DNA of 18,278 bases from Planctomycetaceae bacterium (GCA_007695205.1 REEF01000233.1:1-18278); one strand, 5' to 3'. Shown: positions 7,394-15,472, counted from the stretch's first letter. Notes: a model not told the origin generated them from the letters alone. Translations and numbers: made by a program.

Positions 7394-7466
7394 GGGGTCG
7401 GGAGTCGTTTTCGGGCAACGACCAACCATGTGGAAACGAGCTTGCCCGAAAACGACTCCCGACCCC
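7394..7466 (+). repeat. 73-bp inverted-repeat element, copy B
   Basis: Perfect 23-bp arms, 7394-7416 and 7444-7466, with the asymmetric core CGACCAACCATGTGGAAA. Same orientation and length as copy A. It lies between the 66-bp element and the 3' end of the DUF2007-like gene. Confidence 0.92.
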
Positions 7467-7527
7467 TTTCCGACGCTTACCATGTCCCATTTCGCCGCGG
7501 TTCGTTGTCAGGGTGCTTGACTGGGGC

Positions 7528-7803
7528 TCAGGAATCGTCGGCCTGATCGACGTCAAATTCTGGCCAGTCGACGTCGCTCGTGTCCGGTTTCAGATCGGCG
7601 AGCGCCTGCTTGGCCGCATCGAGGTCCATTTTGCGCACGACGATGCTGACCCAACCGGGGGCCTGGGCTTGAAAGCCGCTGGTGTAGGTGCCGGTCATGG
7701 TGGCCTGAATGCCGCGATCGGCCAACGCGTTGACGATCGCGGCGGCCTGGATGTTATTGGGCACGGACGTCAGCAGTTCGGGTGTGTTCGGATCGATCGT
7801 CAT
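7528..7803 (-). CDS. small DUF2007-like protein, putative signal-transducing
   Basis: A 91-aa acidic cytoplasmic protein. The pattern PNNIQAAAIVNALADRGIQATMTGTY followed after a short linker by WVSIVVRKMDLDAAKQALADL fits the DUF2007 fold, a ferredoxin-like unit in which an N-terminal helix picks residues that choose between two protein copies. Its role is not established; the Pfam name calls it a putative prokaryotic signal-transducing protein. The tail is Asp-rich. The reading frame stays open upstream through a repeat, but ATG at 7801-7803 is chosen because AGGGAG lies about 10 nt upstream and the domain begins there. A candidate promoter lies at 7837-7865. The gene is on the opposite strand to its neighbours and is enclosed by repeat elements on both sides. 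Confidence 0.72.
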   Translation of the reverse strand: MTIDPNTPELLTSVPNNIQAAAIVNALADRGIQATMTGTYTSGFQAQAPGWVSIVVRKMDLDAAKQALADLKPDTSDVDWPEFDVDQADDS

Positions 7804-7836
7804 ACTCGTAGTGCTCCCTTGATGAATGATCCACAA

Positions 7837-7865
7837 ATCGTATACCACGAAAACGCACCGGGCAA
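7837..7865 (-). promoter_or_regulatory. candidate sigma70-type promoter of the DUF2007-like gene
   Basis: On the minus strand, TTGCCC (complement of 7860-7865) and TACGAT (complement of 7837-7842) are 17 nt apart, each 4/6 to consensus. The predicted start near 7830 leaves a leader of about 27 nt. This is a match by eye only. Confidence 0.4.
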
Positions 7866-7986
7866 CGGTCAGCTCCATGGTTGCATAAAAAGAAGGACGG
7901 ATTGCCGAAGGAATGGGGATGCGGTAAAAACCAAGGTTGTTGGGTTCTTCGTGCCGGAAAATGAATAAGTGTCGTGTTTCGCGCAA

Positions 7987-8059
7987 GGGGTCGGGAGTCG
8001 TTTTCGAAGAAAGCGTTTTCCACATGGTTGGTCGTTTCCCGAAAACGACTCCCGACCCC
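7987..8059 (-). repeat. 73-bp inverted-repeat element, copy C, inverted
   Basis: Same 73-bp length and same outer arms as copies A and B, but the asymmetric core reads TTCCACATGGTTGGTCG, the complement of the core in B. So this copy is inserted in the opposite orientation. The innermost arm bases differ from A and B, giving a shorter perfect stem. Confidence 0.9.
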
Positions 8060-8111
8060 GTTCGCGTCGCGTGCCACCGAAGCAAACTCGACCGTGATTG
8101 TTTTGCCGGTC

Positions 8112-8208
8112 CTTAGAGGCGGTAACAAAACTGGCCTGGGAGACCTACGGTCGGCGGTTTCGGCGGGGTCAGAGACCCGCGCCGAACAGTCTTGTTACCG
8201 CCTCTTAG
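8112..8208. repeat. 97-bp inverted-repeat element upstream of the GH99-like gene
   Basis: Terminal arms 8112-8133 and 8187-8208 are complementary at 20 of 22 positions (core GAGGCGGTAACAA). Inside lies a GC-rich secondary palindrome, with CGGCGGGGTC and GACCCGCGCCG around AGA. This is a third repeat architecture in the island. It ends 26 nt before the ATG at 8235, so it is probably within the transcribed leader or very near the promoter of that gene. Confidence 0.85.
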
Positions 8209-8234
8209 CCTTTGGCCAGTCTGGGAGTAAAGCC

Positions 8235-11063
8235 ATGATCAGCCGGATAAGCATGGGCGTTGTCGTATTCTTAATGCTGTGGGGATCCGAGCGGTGTTTT
8301 GGCGCTGAGCCGCACGATTCCGAGAGCGCACCGCAGGTGATGATCGAATGGCGATTCGATCAAGCGGGAAATCTACTCGGCTGGGTCCCGGGCGGCCATG
8401 TGGCGGACGTGGCGGTACGCGACGACGGGTTGAGCGGCCGGGCGACGGACTGGGATCCGATCCTGATGGGGCCCGTGTTCGAAATACCCGCTCGACCTAC
8501 GCAATGGGTCGAAGTGCGGATGCGATCGTCGCAGGAGGGCAGGGGCGAGCTGTTTTGGACAGAAACGCTAGAAGGAAAATTCGGTGGATTCAGCCAGGAG
8601 AAAGCCGTCTCGTTCGCGGTCCAAGCGAGCGACGAATTCCAGGATTACCAAATCCTGCCGTTCTGGCACGCAGGGGGACAAATCGTCCGCTTGCGATTGG
8701 ATCCGCCGTCGGTCGAACGCTTTGAAATCGCCCACATCCGCGTGCTGGACGCACCGCAACCGGTGTCCCCGGCCACCCGCTGGGATTTTCGGGATAGCAC
8801 GCTCGGATGGGCGACTTGGCCCAGCATGGCACCCACGTCAGTGGAACCGGACGGTTTAGGATTCCAGGTCGGCGACGGTGATTCGTGGCTGATCAGTCCT
8901 TCTCTGCAAATTCCGGCCGATGATTTGTCCTTCTTGGCGATCCGCATGGCCGTCGACGCGGGCCAGCGATGTCGTGTGTTCTGCGTTCGAGCCAGCACGT
9001 TGGGTTACGACACCCTGGATATTCCCATCGTCGCGGATGGCCGGATGCATACCTATCATCTGGACATGGCATCCCTGGAAAGATGGCAGGATACGGTCGT
9101 GATGCTGGGCATCCAGCCCAGCGATCAACCGGCAGCCCGGGTGCAGATCGAGTCGATCCGCTTATCGTCCGAGCCCACTGGGCCGGCTCAACTGCGTGTC
9201 GAGTACTTCGGCAGCACCGCAGGCGTTCAACGGGCCGGTCGGCCTTTCGAGGTAACGGCGCTGCTGAGGGACCATGGCGGCCGGACTGCCCGGTCGGTCT
9301 CCGCCACCCTGAAAGCGCCCGAGGGCGTTCAGGTGCTGAGCGATTTGGTACAACACGTCGATCAGATCGATCGTTACTTTCCCGAATCGCTCCACTGGCA
9401 AGTGATCGCGTCCGATCCAAGCACGATCTCCTTGCGGCTGGCGGTGCAGATCGACGATGCCGATCTTGACGAACCGCGTGGGGAAGATGGCCCTTCGCTC
9501 GATGAACCCCGTCAGGACAAGAGGCCGACGATCGAACGATCGGCGTCGATCGACATCACCCCATCGCCGCAGGTCGAGGTATCCGACTACATCCCCCCGC
9601 CGCAGCCGGTGCGTTCGGATCTGGACATCGGCGTGTACTACTTTCCCGGCTGGGACACCTGGTCTCGTTGGGAACCGATCCTGGATTATCCTGAGCGCAA
9701 ACCGGTGCTGGGCTGGTACGACGAAGCTGACCCGGAATGCGCCGATTGGCAGATCAAGTGGGCGGTGGAACACGGCGTACGGTTCTTTATGGTCGACTGG
9801 TATTGGGACCGGGGCAACCGGATCTTGGAGCATTGGTTGCATCAGGCGTACGCGCAAGCCCGGTTCCGCCATCATCTGCAGTGGGCCATCATGTGGGCCA
9901 ACCACAACGCGCCCGGTTCGCACTGCCGCGAAGATTGGCGTCGCGTGACACAGTACTGGATCGACCACTACTTCTCGATGGACCAGTACTACCGCATCGA
10001 CGACCGACCGGCGGTGTTCATCTGGGCGCCGGCCAACATCCGCAACGACGTGGGCGGCAGCCAGGCAGCCGCCGAGCTATACGCCATGTCTCAGCAGATG
10101 GCTCGCGATGCGGGATACAAGGGCATCTATTTTGTCGCGATCAGCTCCCACGAATCGGCCGCTCAGTGCGCCCAGCTAGTGAATGAAGGTTATGAAGCCT
10201 TCACTTCGTATCACGGGTTCTATCTGGCCGAATCGCGGGCTGGAAGCAACCAATTTTCCTTCTCTCGCGTGGTTCAGACGGGCCCCGAGTTCTGGCGCCT
10301 GGCCGACGAAAGGGCGTCGGGGCTGGAGTACATCCCGATCGTCGACACCGGCTGGGCCTCACAACCGTGGCACGGCCAACAGGCGCGGGTGATCCACGGG
10401 CGGACGCCCGAATTGTTCGGGCAACTCTGCCGTCTGGCAGCTCAGTATGCAAGACAGAACGACAAACGGATCGTCGCCATCGGACCATGGAACGAGTGGG
10501 GCGAGGGCAGCTATATCGAACCGTATGCAGAGCACGGGTTCGCGGATTTGGAACAATTGCGTCAGGCGTTTTGCCCACCGGGTGATTGGCCACCCAGCCT
10601 GGTGCCCGCCGATGTCGGACGCGGGCCGTACGACTTGCCAGCCGACCCGCGAAAGACAGCGTGGCAGTTTGATACCCAGGCCGGTCTGCAGGGCTGGCGT
10701 CCCAACGGAGCCTTACAGATCGAAATGACCGAGCGCGGATTGCAAGGCCGATCGGTGGGCAACGATCCGATCCTGCATGCCCCGGGGGTTCGTTTCGCCG
10801 CGGATGAATATCAGCAGCTTGTCGTGCGGATGAGCAGCTCGCAGGACGACGTGGCGCAACTGTTCTGGGCGACGACCATCACGCCGGTCAGCGAAGCGAA
10901 CAGCGTTCGCTTTCCGGTAATCGGTGACGGCAACGTCCACGAGTATCGTGTGGATTTGACCGATTCGCGGCGTTGGCGCGGCGCCATCACCGCCCTGCGG
11001 TTCGACCCTGTCATGCGTTCGGACGTCGATGTGGTTATCGAAACGATCCGGCTGGAGCCATGA
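8235..11063 (+). CDS. secreted GH99/WbsX-like glycan-active protein with three beta-sandwich-like modules
   Basis: A 942-aa exported protein. Residues 1-24 form a Sec signal peptide (hydrophobic GVVVFLMLW, then FGA). Two similar modules of about 140 residues follow (39-178 and 183-322), each opening WRFD/WDFR and closing with an IAHIRV or IESIRL strand, as in carbohydrate-binding-like beta-sandwiches. An Ig-like segment follows at about 325-430. The GH99/WbsX-type barrel covers about 462-790, with GVYYFPGWDTW from residue 466 and GPWNEWGEGSYIEP from 750; Glu754 and Glu757 are candidate catalytic acids. A third copy of the module closes the protein (810-942). GH99 enzymes are endo-mannan hydrolases, while WbsX is annotated as a glycosyltransferase; the signal peptide favours hydrolysis, but this is inference. 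GGGAG at 8223-8227 supports the start. The stop overlaps the next gene by 4 nt. Confidence 0.85.
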   Translation: MISRISMGVVVFLMLWGSERCFGAEPHDSESAPQVMIEWRFDQAGNLLGWVPGGHVADVAVRDDGLSGRATDWDPILMGPVFEIPARPTQWVEVRMRSSQEGRGELFWTETLEGKFGGFSQEKAVSFAVQASDEFQDYQILPFWHAGGQIVRLRLDPPSVERFEIAHIRVLDAPQPVSPATRWDFRDSTLGWATWPSMAPTSVEPDGLGFQVGDGDSWLISPSLQIPADDLSFLAIRMAVDAGQRCRVFCVRASTLGYDTLDIPIVADGRMHTYHLDMASLERWQDTVVMLGIQPSDQPAARVQIESIRLSSEPTGPAQLRVEYFGSTAGVQRAGRPFEVTALLRDHGGRTARSVSATLKAPEGVQVLSDLVQHVDQIDRYFPESLHWQVIASDPSTISLRLAVQIDDADLDEPRGEDGPSLDEPRQDKRPTIERSASIDITPSPQVEVSDYIPPPQPVRSDLDIGVYYFPGWDTWSRWEPILDYPERKPVLGWYDEADPECADWQIKWAVEHGVRFFMVDWYWDRGNRILEHWLHQAYAQARFRHHLQWAIMWANHNAPGSHCREDWRRVTQYWIDHYFSMDQYYRIDDRPAVFIWAPANIRNDVGGSQAAAELYAMSQQMARDAGYKGIYFVAISSHESAAQCAQLVNEGYEAFTSYHGFYLAESRAGSNQFSFSRVVQTGPEFWRLADERASGLEYIPIVDTGWASQPWHGQQARVIHGRTPELFGQLCRLAAQYARQNDKRIVAIGPWNEWGEGSYIEPYAEHGFADLEQLRQAFCPPGDWPPSLVPADVGRGPYDLPADPRKTAWQFDTQAGLQGWRPNGALQIEMTERGLQGRSVGNDPILHAPGVRFAADEYQQLVVRMSSSQDDVAQLFWATTITPVSEANSVRFPVIGDGNVHEYRVDLTDSRRWRGAITALRFDPVMRSDVDVVIETIRLEP

Positions 11064-12511
11064 TGTTACTGACGCTGATCAACACCAATCGGATGCATCC
11101 GCCGATCGCACCGGTCGGGTTAGATTACATCGCGGCTGCGGTACAGGCTGCCGGCATCCAGGTCGGTTGGATCGATCTATGTCTGGCCGAAGATGCCGAA
11201 AGCGAACTGGATCGTTACTTTGCCTCGCACCGTCCCGACTTGGTTGGGCTGACGCTGCGCAACGTCGACGACTGCTTCTGGTCCAGTTGCCAATCCTTCC
11301 TGCCCACCTTCCTGGACGATGTGGCTGCGGTTCGCCGTCGGACCGATGCGCCGATCGTCTTGGGAGGAGTCGGGTATTCCCTGTTTCCACAACGGTTGCT
11401 CGAATGCAGCGGAGCCGATTTCGGCATTCATGGCGATGGAGAACAAGCCTTGATCCAGTTGCTGGATCAGATCGGCGGCAAGCGTTGTTGGGAGCTTGTC
11501 GACGGTTTGCTTTTCAAGCGTGGTGGCCAAGTCATCGCGAATCCACCCGCCTGGCCTCGCCGAGTCTCCGTGTCTTCGCACCGAGACCTGGTCGACAACG
11601 CTACTTATTTTCGCCTGGGCGGGCAGATCGGCATCGAGACGAAACGGGGCTGCCGCCGCCGTTGTATCTATTGTGCGGACCCCGTCGCCAAAGGCAGATC
11701 GTATCGCTGTCGGCCACCCGACGAAGTAGCCGACGAGTTCGCCCATCTTCTGGCATCTGGCATCGATGTGATCCATCTGTGTGACGCCGAATTCAACTTG
11801 CCGGTGGACCACGCCCAGCAAGTTTGCGATGCGTTGATTGCACGCGGATTGGGCCGGGCGGTACGCTGGTACGCCTACATGGCCGTTACCCCGCTGCCCG
11901 CATCACTGATCCGACGCATGCGGCAAGCGGGATGCGTGGGAATCAACTTTACCAGCGACTCGGCGCACCCCACCATGCTGGCCAACTACGCTCATTCGCA
12001 CCGCCGCAAAGACCTGGAACACGCGGTGCGCGTGTGTCGGCAGAACGGGATCACCGTCATGCTGGACATGCTGTTGGGCGGCCCCGGGGAAACGCCGGAA
12101 ACCGTCGCCGAAACCATCGCGGCTTTCAAAGAAATCGACGCCGATTGCGCGGGAGCCGCGCTGGGTTTACGGATCTACCCCGGGACCCCGCTGGCGACCC
12201 TCGTTCAGGCGGCAGGATCCCTCGAAACTAATCCTCACGTGCGTCGGCCGGGAAACGGTCCTGTCGATCTTCTGCAACCGGTGTTCTACCTCTCTCGCCA
12301 TCTCGGTGACCATCCCGCGCGGCTCGTGCGCGAGCTGATCGGGGATGATCCTCGATTCTTTCCCCCAGAGGATCATCTCGATCGAACCATTTCAACCCAA
12401 ACAGGCGACCATAATTATAGCCACAATAGCGTACTGCTGGATGCCATTGCTACTGGTCTTCGGGGGGCCTACTGGGACATCCTTCGTGGTGGGGGTCAAA
12501 CGCAACGTTGA
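11060..12511 (+). CDS. B12-binding-domain radical SAM protein
   Basis: A 483-aa cytoplasmic iron-sulfur enzyme. Residues 1 to about 140 resemble a cobalamin-binding domain (PVGLDYIAAAVQAAG, GGVGYSLFP, GIHGDGEQAL) without a visible DxHxxG lower-ligand motif. The radical SAM core follows, with Cys198, Cys202 and Cys205 as the CX3CX2C 4Fe-4S ligands in KRGCRRRCIYC, and GGPGETPETV as the SAM-contacting stretch. The C terminus ends YSHNSVLLDAIATGLRGAYW, a conserved-looking tail. Such proteins often methylate or rearrange unactivated carbons; the substrate is unknown. The start ATG at 11060 overlaps the TGA of the GH99-like gene (ATGA), indicating translational coupling, with TGGAG just upstream. 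An ATG at 11063 is an equally possible start. Confidence 0.88.
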   Translation: MMLLTLINTNRMHPPIAPVGLDYIAAAVQAAGIQVGWIDLCLAEDAESELDRYFASHRPDLVGLTLRNVDDCFWSSCQSFLPTFLDDVAAVRRRTDAPIVLGGVGYSLFPQRLLECSGADFGIHGDGEQALIQLLDQIGGKRCWELVDGLLFKRGGQVIANPPAWPRRVSVSSHRDLVDNATYFRLGGQIGIETKRGCRRRCIYCADPVAKGRSYRCRPPDEVADEFAHLLASGIDVIHLCDAEFNLPVDHAQQVCDALIARGLGRAVRWYAYMAVTPLPASLIRRMRQAGCVGINFTSDSAHPTMLANYAHSHRRKDLEHAVRVCRQNGITVMLDMLLGGPGETPETVAETIAAFKEIDADCAGAALGLRIYPGTPLATLVQAAGSLETNPHVRRPGNGPVDLLQPVFYLSRHLGDHPARLVRELIGDDPRFFPPEDHLDRTISTQTGDHNYSHNSVLLDAIATGLRGAYWDILRGGGQTQR

Positions 12512-12726
12512 CATCGTTGAAACGGGTGCAATCGATACGAGTGTCAACTCCGGAACGGGGGTAGCCGGAACAATTAGAACGGCTGTCAGATTGGGTGAAC
12601 TCGTTAGAAATGGTCTCCGAAAAGTGGGGATAGAAGCGGAACGAAGTTGCCCCCGGACTTCGGTTCTTGGATCGATGGCCACAGTCGTCCAGTGCAAGGA
12701 ATCTGCTACGGACAGGATTCGATCGG
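12512..12726. other. intergenic region before the outer-membrane protein gene
   Basis: No convincing gene here: the plus-strand frame across it is lower in quality and ends inside the next gene. A TTGACA at 12508-12513 overlaps the stop of the radical SAM gene, but only a weak -10 (TCGATA) follows at 18 nt, so promoter assignment is poor. No terminator hairpin was found. Confidence 0.4.
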
Positions 12727-14265
12727 ATGTCTCAGAAAACCACGGATGGAAAAACGATGAAGGCATGGAAACTCTCTGCGTGGACATTGTCGTTTGGGAT
12801 GTTAACCATAGCAGGCTGGTCGGATGCAAGCGACCAGGTGGCTCGGTCGACTCTGGTGATCGTCCAACAGGACGAGACACTTCCGACCGGTCCGACCGGC
12901 GATAACCAGATCGAGGCCTCGCCCAGCGATCTACCGGCAACACGCCAGCCGCCGCCAGTGATATCCGATCCGTTGGTGGCACCGGACTTGATGCCCAAGG
13001 TGTCCGAAGCACCGATCCCATCGGTCGCTGATCTGCTGAAGGAAGCGGGAGTCAAAGATGGCTGCTTGGACTGCGTGGGCGCACGTTGCCGTTGCCTGGG
13101 AGACCCCTGGAAGATGCCTCAGCCCCCGCTGCTGAATCGCATGGGGGTCGATGTTGGGGGATGGATTCAGCATGGGATCACGTACAACCATCGGAATCCG
13201 GACAGCGGCTTCAATGGCCCGGTGGCGACCAATGATCTGGACAGCGAATACCAGATGAATCAGTTGTGGTTGTACCTGAATCGGCCCGCCGATACGGGCG
13301 GATGCGGATGGGCCATCGGCGGCCGCATCGATATGGTCTACGGAACCGACTGGCGCTTCGGGATCAATCACGGTTTGGAAGATCGCATTAACGGCCTGAA
13401 CGATCAACGTTACGGATTGGTACTGCCTCAGTTCTATCTGGAAGTGGCGTACAACGATCTGTCCGTCAAGCTGGGCCATTTCGCTGCGATCCTGGATTAT
13501 GAATACATTCCGGCACCGCCCAACCCGTTCTATTCGCACTCCTACAGCTACGGCTATACGGTCCCGCTGCTGGTGACCGGTGCGCTGGCCGATTGGAAGA
13601 TGAACGACCAGTGGTCGCTCCAGGCCGGGTTGCACCGCGGTTGGATGATGTTCGAGGATTACAACAATGACTGGGACATCATGGCGGGCGTTCGATGGAA
13701 CAGTCTGGATCAGAAGACTTCCGTGGCGTACGCTTTGTCCAGCGGTCGCCAGAGTTTCATGCCGGTGTTTGATGCCAACAACGACAATCGATTCGTCTAC
13801 AGTCTGGTCGTTCAGCGGCAATTGACCCAGCGACTGCGTTACGTGATGGTACACAATCTGGGTTACGAGACGGGTTTGCCGATGGAATTGGGCGGTGGCG
13901 ATGCTCAATGGTACGGATTGAACCAGTACCTGCTGTACCAGATCAATCCGCGTCTGAGCGCGAATCTGCGAGCCGAATGGATGCGGGACGACGATGGAGT
14001 TCGGATCGCTGGTCCCGGCAATATCGATGGCGTCGCAGCCTGGGACGGTGCCGGTTACGCCGGGGACTTTTACGGATTGACCCTCGGCTTGAACTGGCGA
14101 CCGCACGGGAATCTGTTATTCCGACCCGAGATCCGCTACGACTGGTACAATGGCGAAAACAGCTTGTTCGAGGGTATCGATCCTTCGAAGCCACTTCGGC
14201 CTTTCGGCAACGGAGACAGGGATGATCAACTGACGTTAGGGGTCGACATGGTGATCACGTTTTGA
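12727..14265 (+). CDS. outer-membrane beta-barrel porin-like protein (OmpL/BBP2-like)
   Basis: A 512-aa exported protein. A signal peptide covers about residues 1-35, with hydrophobic core LSAWTLSFGMLTIAG. A Pro-rich linker (about 55-110) and a Cys cluster (CLDCVGARCRC) come before the barrel. The remainder has alternating aromatic strands such as WLYLNRP, FYLEVAYNDLSVKLGHF and LTLGLNWRP, and ends LTLGVDMVITF with a terminal Phe, the outer-membrane insertion signal. It probably forms a channel or is a structural barrel protein; the transported solute is unknown. It resembles the beta-barrel porin-2 (BBP2/OmpL) group frequent in planctomycetes. The start could instead be the ATG at 12757 (502 aa, a shorter signal peptide); CAGGA at 12713-12717 slightly favours 12727. 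A terminator follows. Confidence 0.83.
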   Translation: MSQKTTDGKTMKAWKLSAWTLSFGMLTIAGWSDASDQVARSTLVIVQQDETLPTGPTGDNQIEASPSDLPATRQPPPVISDPLVAPDLMPKVSEAPIPSVADLLKEAGVKDGCLDCVGARCRCLGDPWKMPQPPLLNRMGVDVGGWIQHGITYNHRNPDSGFNGPVATNDLDSEYQMNQLWLYLNRPADTGGCGWAIGGRIDMVYGTDWRFGINHGLEDRINGLNDQRYGLVLPQFYLEVAYNDLSVKLGHFAAILDYEYIPAPPNPFYSHSYSYGYTVPLLVTGALADWKMNDQWSLQAGLHRGWMMFEDYNNDWDIMAGVRWNSLDQKTSVAYALSSGRQSFMPVFDANNDNRFVYSLVVQRQLTQRLRYVMVHNLGYETGLPMELGGGDAQWYGLNQYLLYQINPRLSANLRAEWMRDDDGVRIAGPGNIDGVAAWDGAGYAGDFYGLTLGLNWRPHGNLLFRPEIRYDWYNGENSLFEGIDPSKPLRPFGNGDRDDQLTLGVDMVITF

Positions 14266-14297
14266 TCGCTGCATGTTCGATTCCTTGCCTGCGGACG

Positions 14298-14346
14298 CAA
14301 GACGCCGGTCATCGGATCCCCATGGCCGGCGTCTTGTTCTTTTCCG
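14298..14346 (+). terminator. intrinsic terminator after the outer-membrane protein gene
   Basis: A perfect 11-bp stem, CAAGACGCCGG (14298-14308) with CCGGCGTCTTG (14326-14336), encloses a 17-nt loop and is followed by TTCTTTTCCG. It starts 32 nt past the stop codon. GC-rich stem plus T-rich tail fits a rho-independent terminator. Confidence 0.85.
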
Positions 14347-14474
14347 TTTTCGTTCCCACCGATACACGGTAGTCATGGGGATCGTGGGCAGTGATGGACG
14401 GCTGGTCGCAGCGGTATGCCAGTTCGGTTCGGGATCGACCGCCGATTTCGCGTTGAATGGCGGGCTGATTTCCA

Positions 14475-14503
14475 TTGACAGCGGGCGTGTTGGGTTCTAT
14501 GAT
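14475..14503 (+). promoter_or_regulatory. strong sigma70-type promoter of murB
   Basis: TTGACA at 14475-14480 (6/6) and TATGAT at 14498-14503 (5/6) are 17 nt apart. Transcription would start near 14510, giving a leader of about 44 nt before the ATG at 14554. It lies downstream of the terminator at 14298-14346, so the murB unit appears to be transcribed on its own. It is the best promoter match seen in the window. Confidence 0.72.
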
Positions 14504-14553
14504 CATCGGCAAAACGATTTCTCTTGACCCTCCGCTGACTCGGAAAGGCAAGC

Positions 14554-15432
14554 ATGGGGTTCCAGACAGGATTCGAGCACATTGTCCGCGAGGGTGAACT
14601 GTTGGCCAAGTACACTTGGCTGCGACTGGGCGGAGCTGCCCAATACTTCGCCGAACCGACCAATCTGGATGAATTGTTGGGTTTGGTCCGGCGCTGCCAA
14701 GAGGAGGATATGCCGGTACGCCTTTTAGGTGGCGGCTCGAACCTGTTGGTTTCCGGTCAGGGGGTACCTGGATTGGTCATCCATCTGACGGCGGCGGAAT
14801 TTGCGGGCGTATCGGTCCAGGACGGGTTGGTCGTCGCTGGCGGAGCCGCCAAGCTGTCTCATTTGATCGCTTCGGCCGTGCGTGACGGCTGGGGCGGGCT
14901 CGAGGCGTTGGCGGGCGTTCCCGGTTCGGTGGGCGGAGCCTTGCATGGCAATGCCAGTTGTCATGGGATCGACATTGGCCAGTACACACGGGAGGCCACC
15001 GTCGTGACGTTTACCGGCGAGGTCGTAACGCGACAGCGGGACGATCTGGTCTTCGCTTATCGAGAGAGCAGCCTGGACGAATTGGTGATTCTGGACTCGC
15101 GTTTCGAGCTGGAGCCGGCCGATCCCGAGGAATTGACCAAGCGGATGCAAAAGCAGTGGATCGTCAACAAAGCGGCTCAACCGCTGCAGAACGAAAACAC
15201 GGTGATGGTTTTCCGCGATCCGGGTGGGATCAGCGCGGCCAGCTTGATCGAGGACGCCGGCGTGAAATCGGCTCGGTTCGGCGGTGCGGGCATCAGCGAC
15301 CGCAATGCGAACTATATCGTCACAGAATCCGACGCGACCAGCGAGGACGTGCTGGAGCTGATCGAGTACCTGAAACAACGTGTGGCCGAACGGTTGGGGA
15401 TCGAACTCCAAACGGCCATCGACATCTGGTGA
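14554..15432 (+). CDS. murB: MurB homologue (UDP-N-acetylenolpyruvoylglucosamine reductase), catalytic residues altered
   Basis: A 292-aa FAD protein with the type II MurB layout (no extra type I loop). MurB normally reduces UDP-GlcNAc-enolpyruvate to UDP-MurNAc with NADPH, the second step of muramic acid synthesis. FAD-binding motifs are clear: LLGGGSNLLV (58-67), GLEALAGVPGSVGGAL (115-130) and the AYRES segment with Arg170. The serine expected in GSxFKNP is Met218 (TVMVFRDP, 216-223). The glutamate expected in LEPEV near the C terminus aligns with Ala288 (LQTAID, 285-290). So two of three catalytic residues differ, by eye alignment. GGAAAGG at 14542-14548 precedes the ATG by 5 nt. Strong promoter upstream; FtsQ-like gene 40 nt downstream. 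Family assignment is sure, activity is not. Confidence 0.9.
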   Translation: MGFQTGFEHIVREGELLAKYTWLRLGGAAQYFAEPTNLDELLGLVRRCQEEDMPVRLLGGGSNLLVSGQGVPGLVIHLTAAEFAGVSVQDGLVVAGGAAKLSHLIASAVRDGWGGLEALAGVPGSVGGALHGNASCHGIDIGQYTREATVVTFTGEVVTRQRDDLVFAYRESSLDELVILDSRFELEPADPEELTKRMQKQWIVNKAAQPLQNENTVMVFRDPGGISAASLIEDAGVKSARFGGAGISDRNANYIVTESDATSEDVLELIEYLKQRVAERLGIELQTAIDIW

Positions 15433-15472
15433 TGGCGGCAACCCATCGCGCCAGTGCAAGGAGGCACGAGCG

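Noticed and set aside
7804..8085. Upstream extension of the DUF2007-like protein
   Set aside because: The frame passes through the 73-bp repeat C. The internal ATG at 7801-7803 has a better ribosome-binding site and starts the domain.
7974..8234. Upstream extension of the GH99-like protein
   Set aside because: It is made of translated 73-bp and 97-bp repeats. The ATG at 8235 has a ribosome-binding site and a signal peptide.
12508..12536. TTGACA box as promoter of the outer-membrane protein
   Set aside because: The -35 is perfect but only a poor -10 (TCGATA) follows, so it is not listed as a feature.
12345..12905. Plus-strand 186-codon frame across the gap before the outer-membrane protein
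   Set aside because: It overlaps the ends of two well-supported genes and shows no domain or signal.
14273..14527. Small plus-strand frame between the outer-membrane protein and murB
   Set aside because: It contains the terminator stem and the murB promoter, and has no ribosome-binding site of note.
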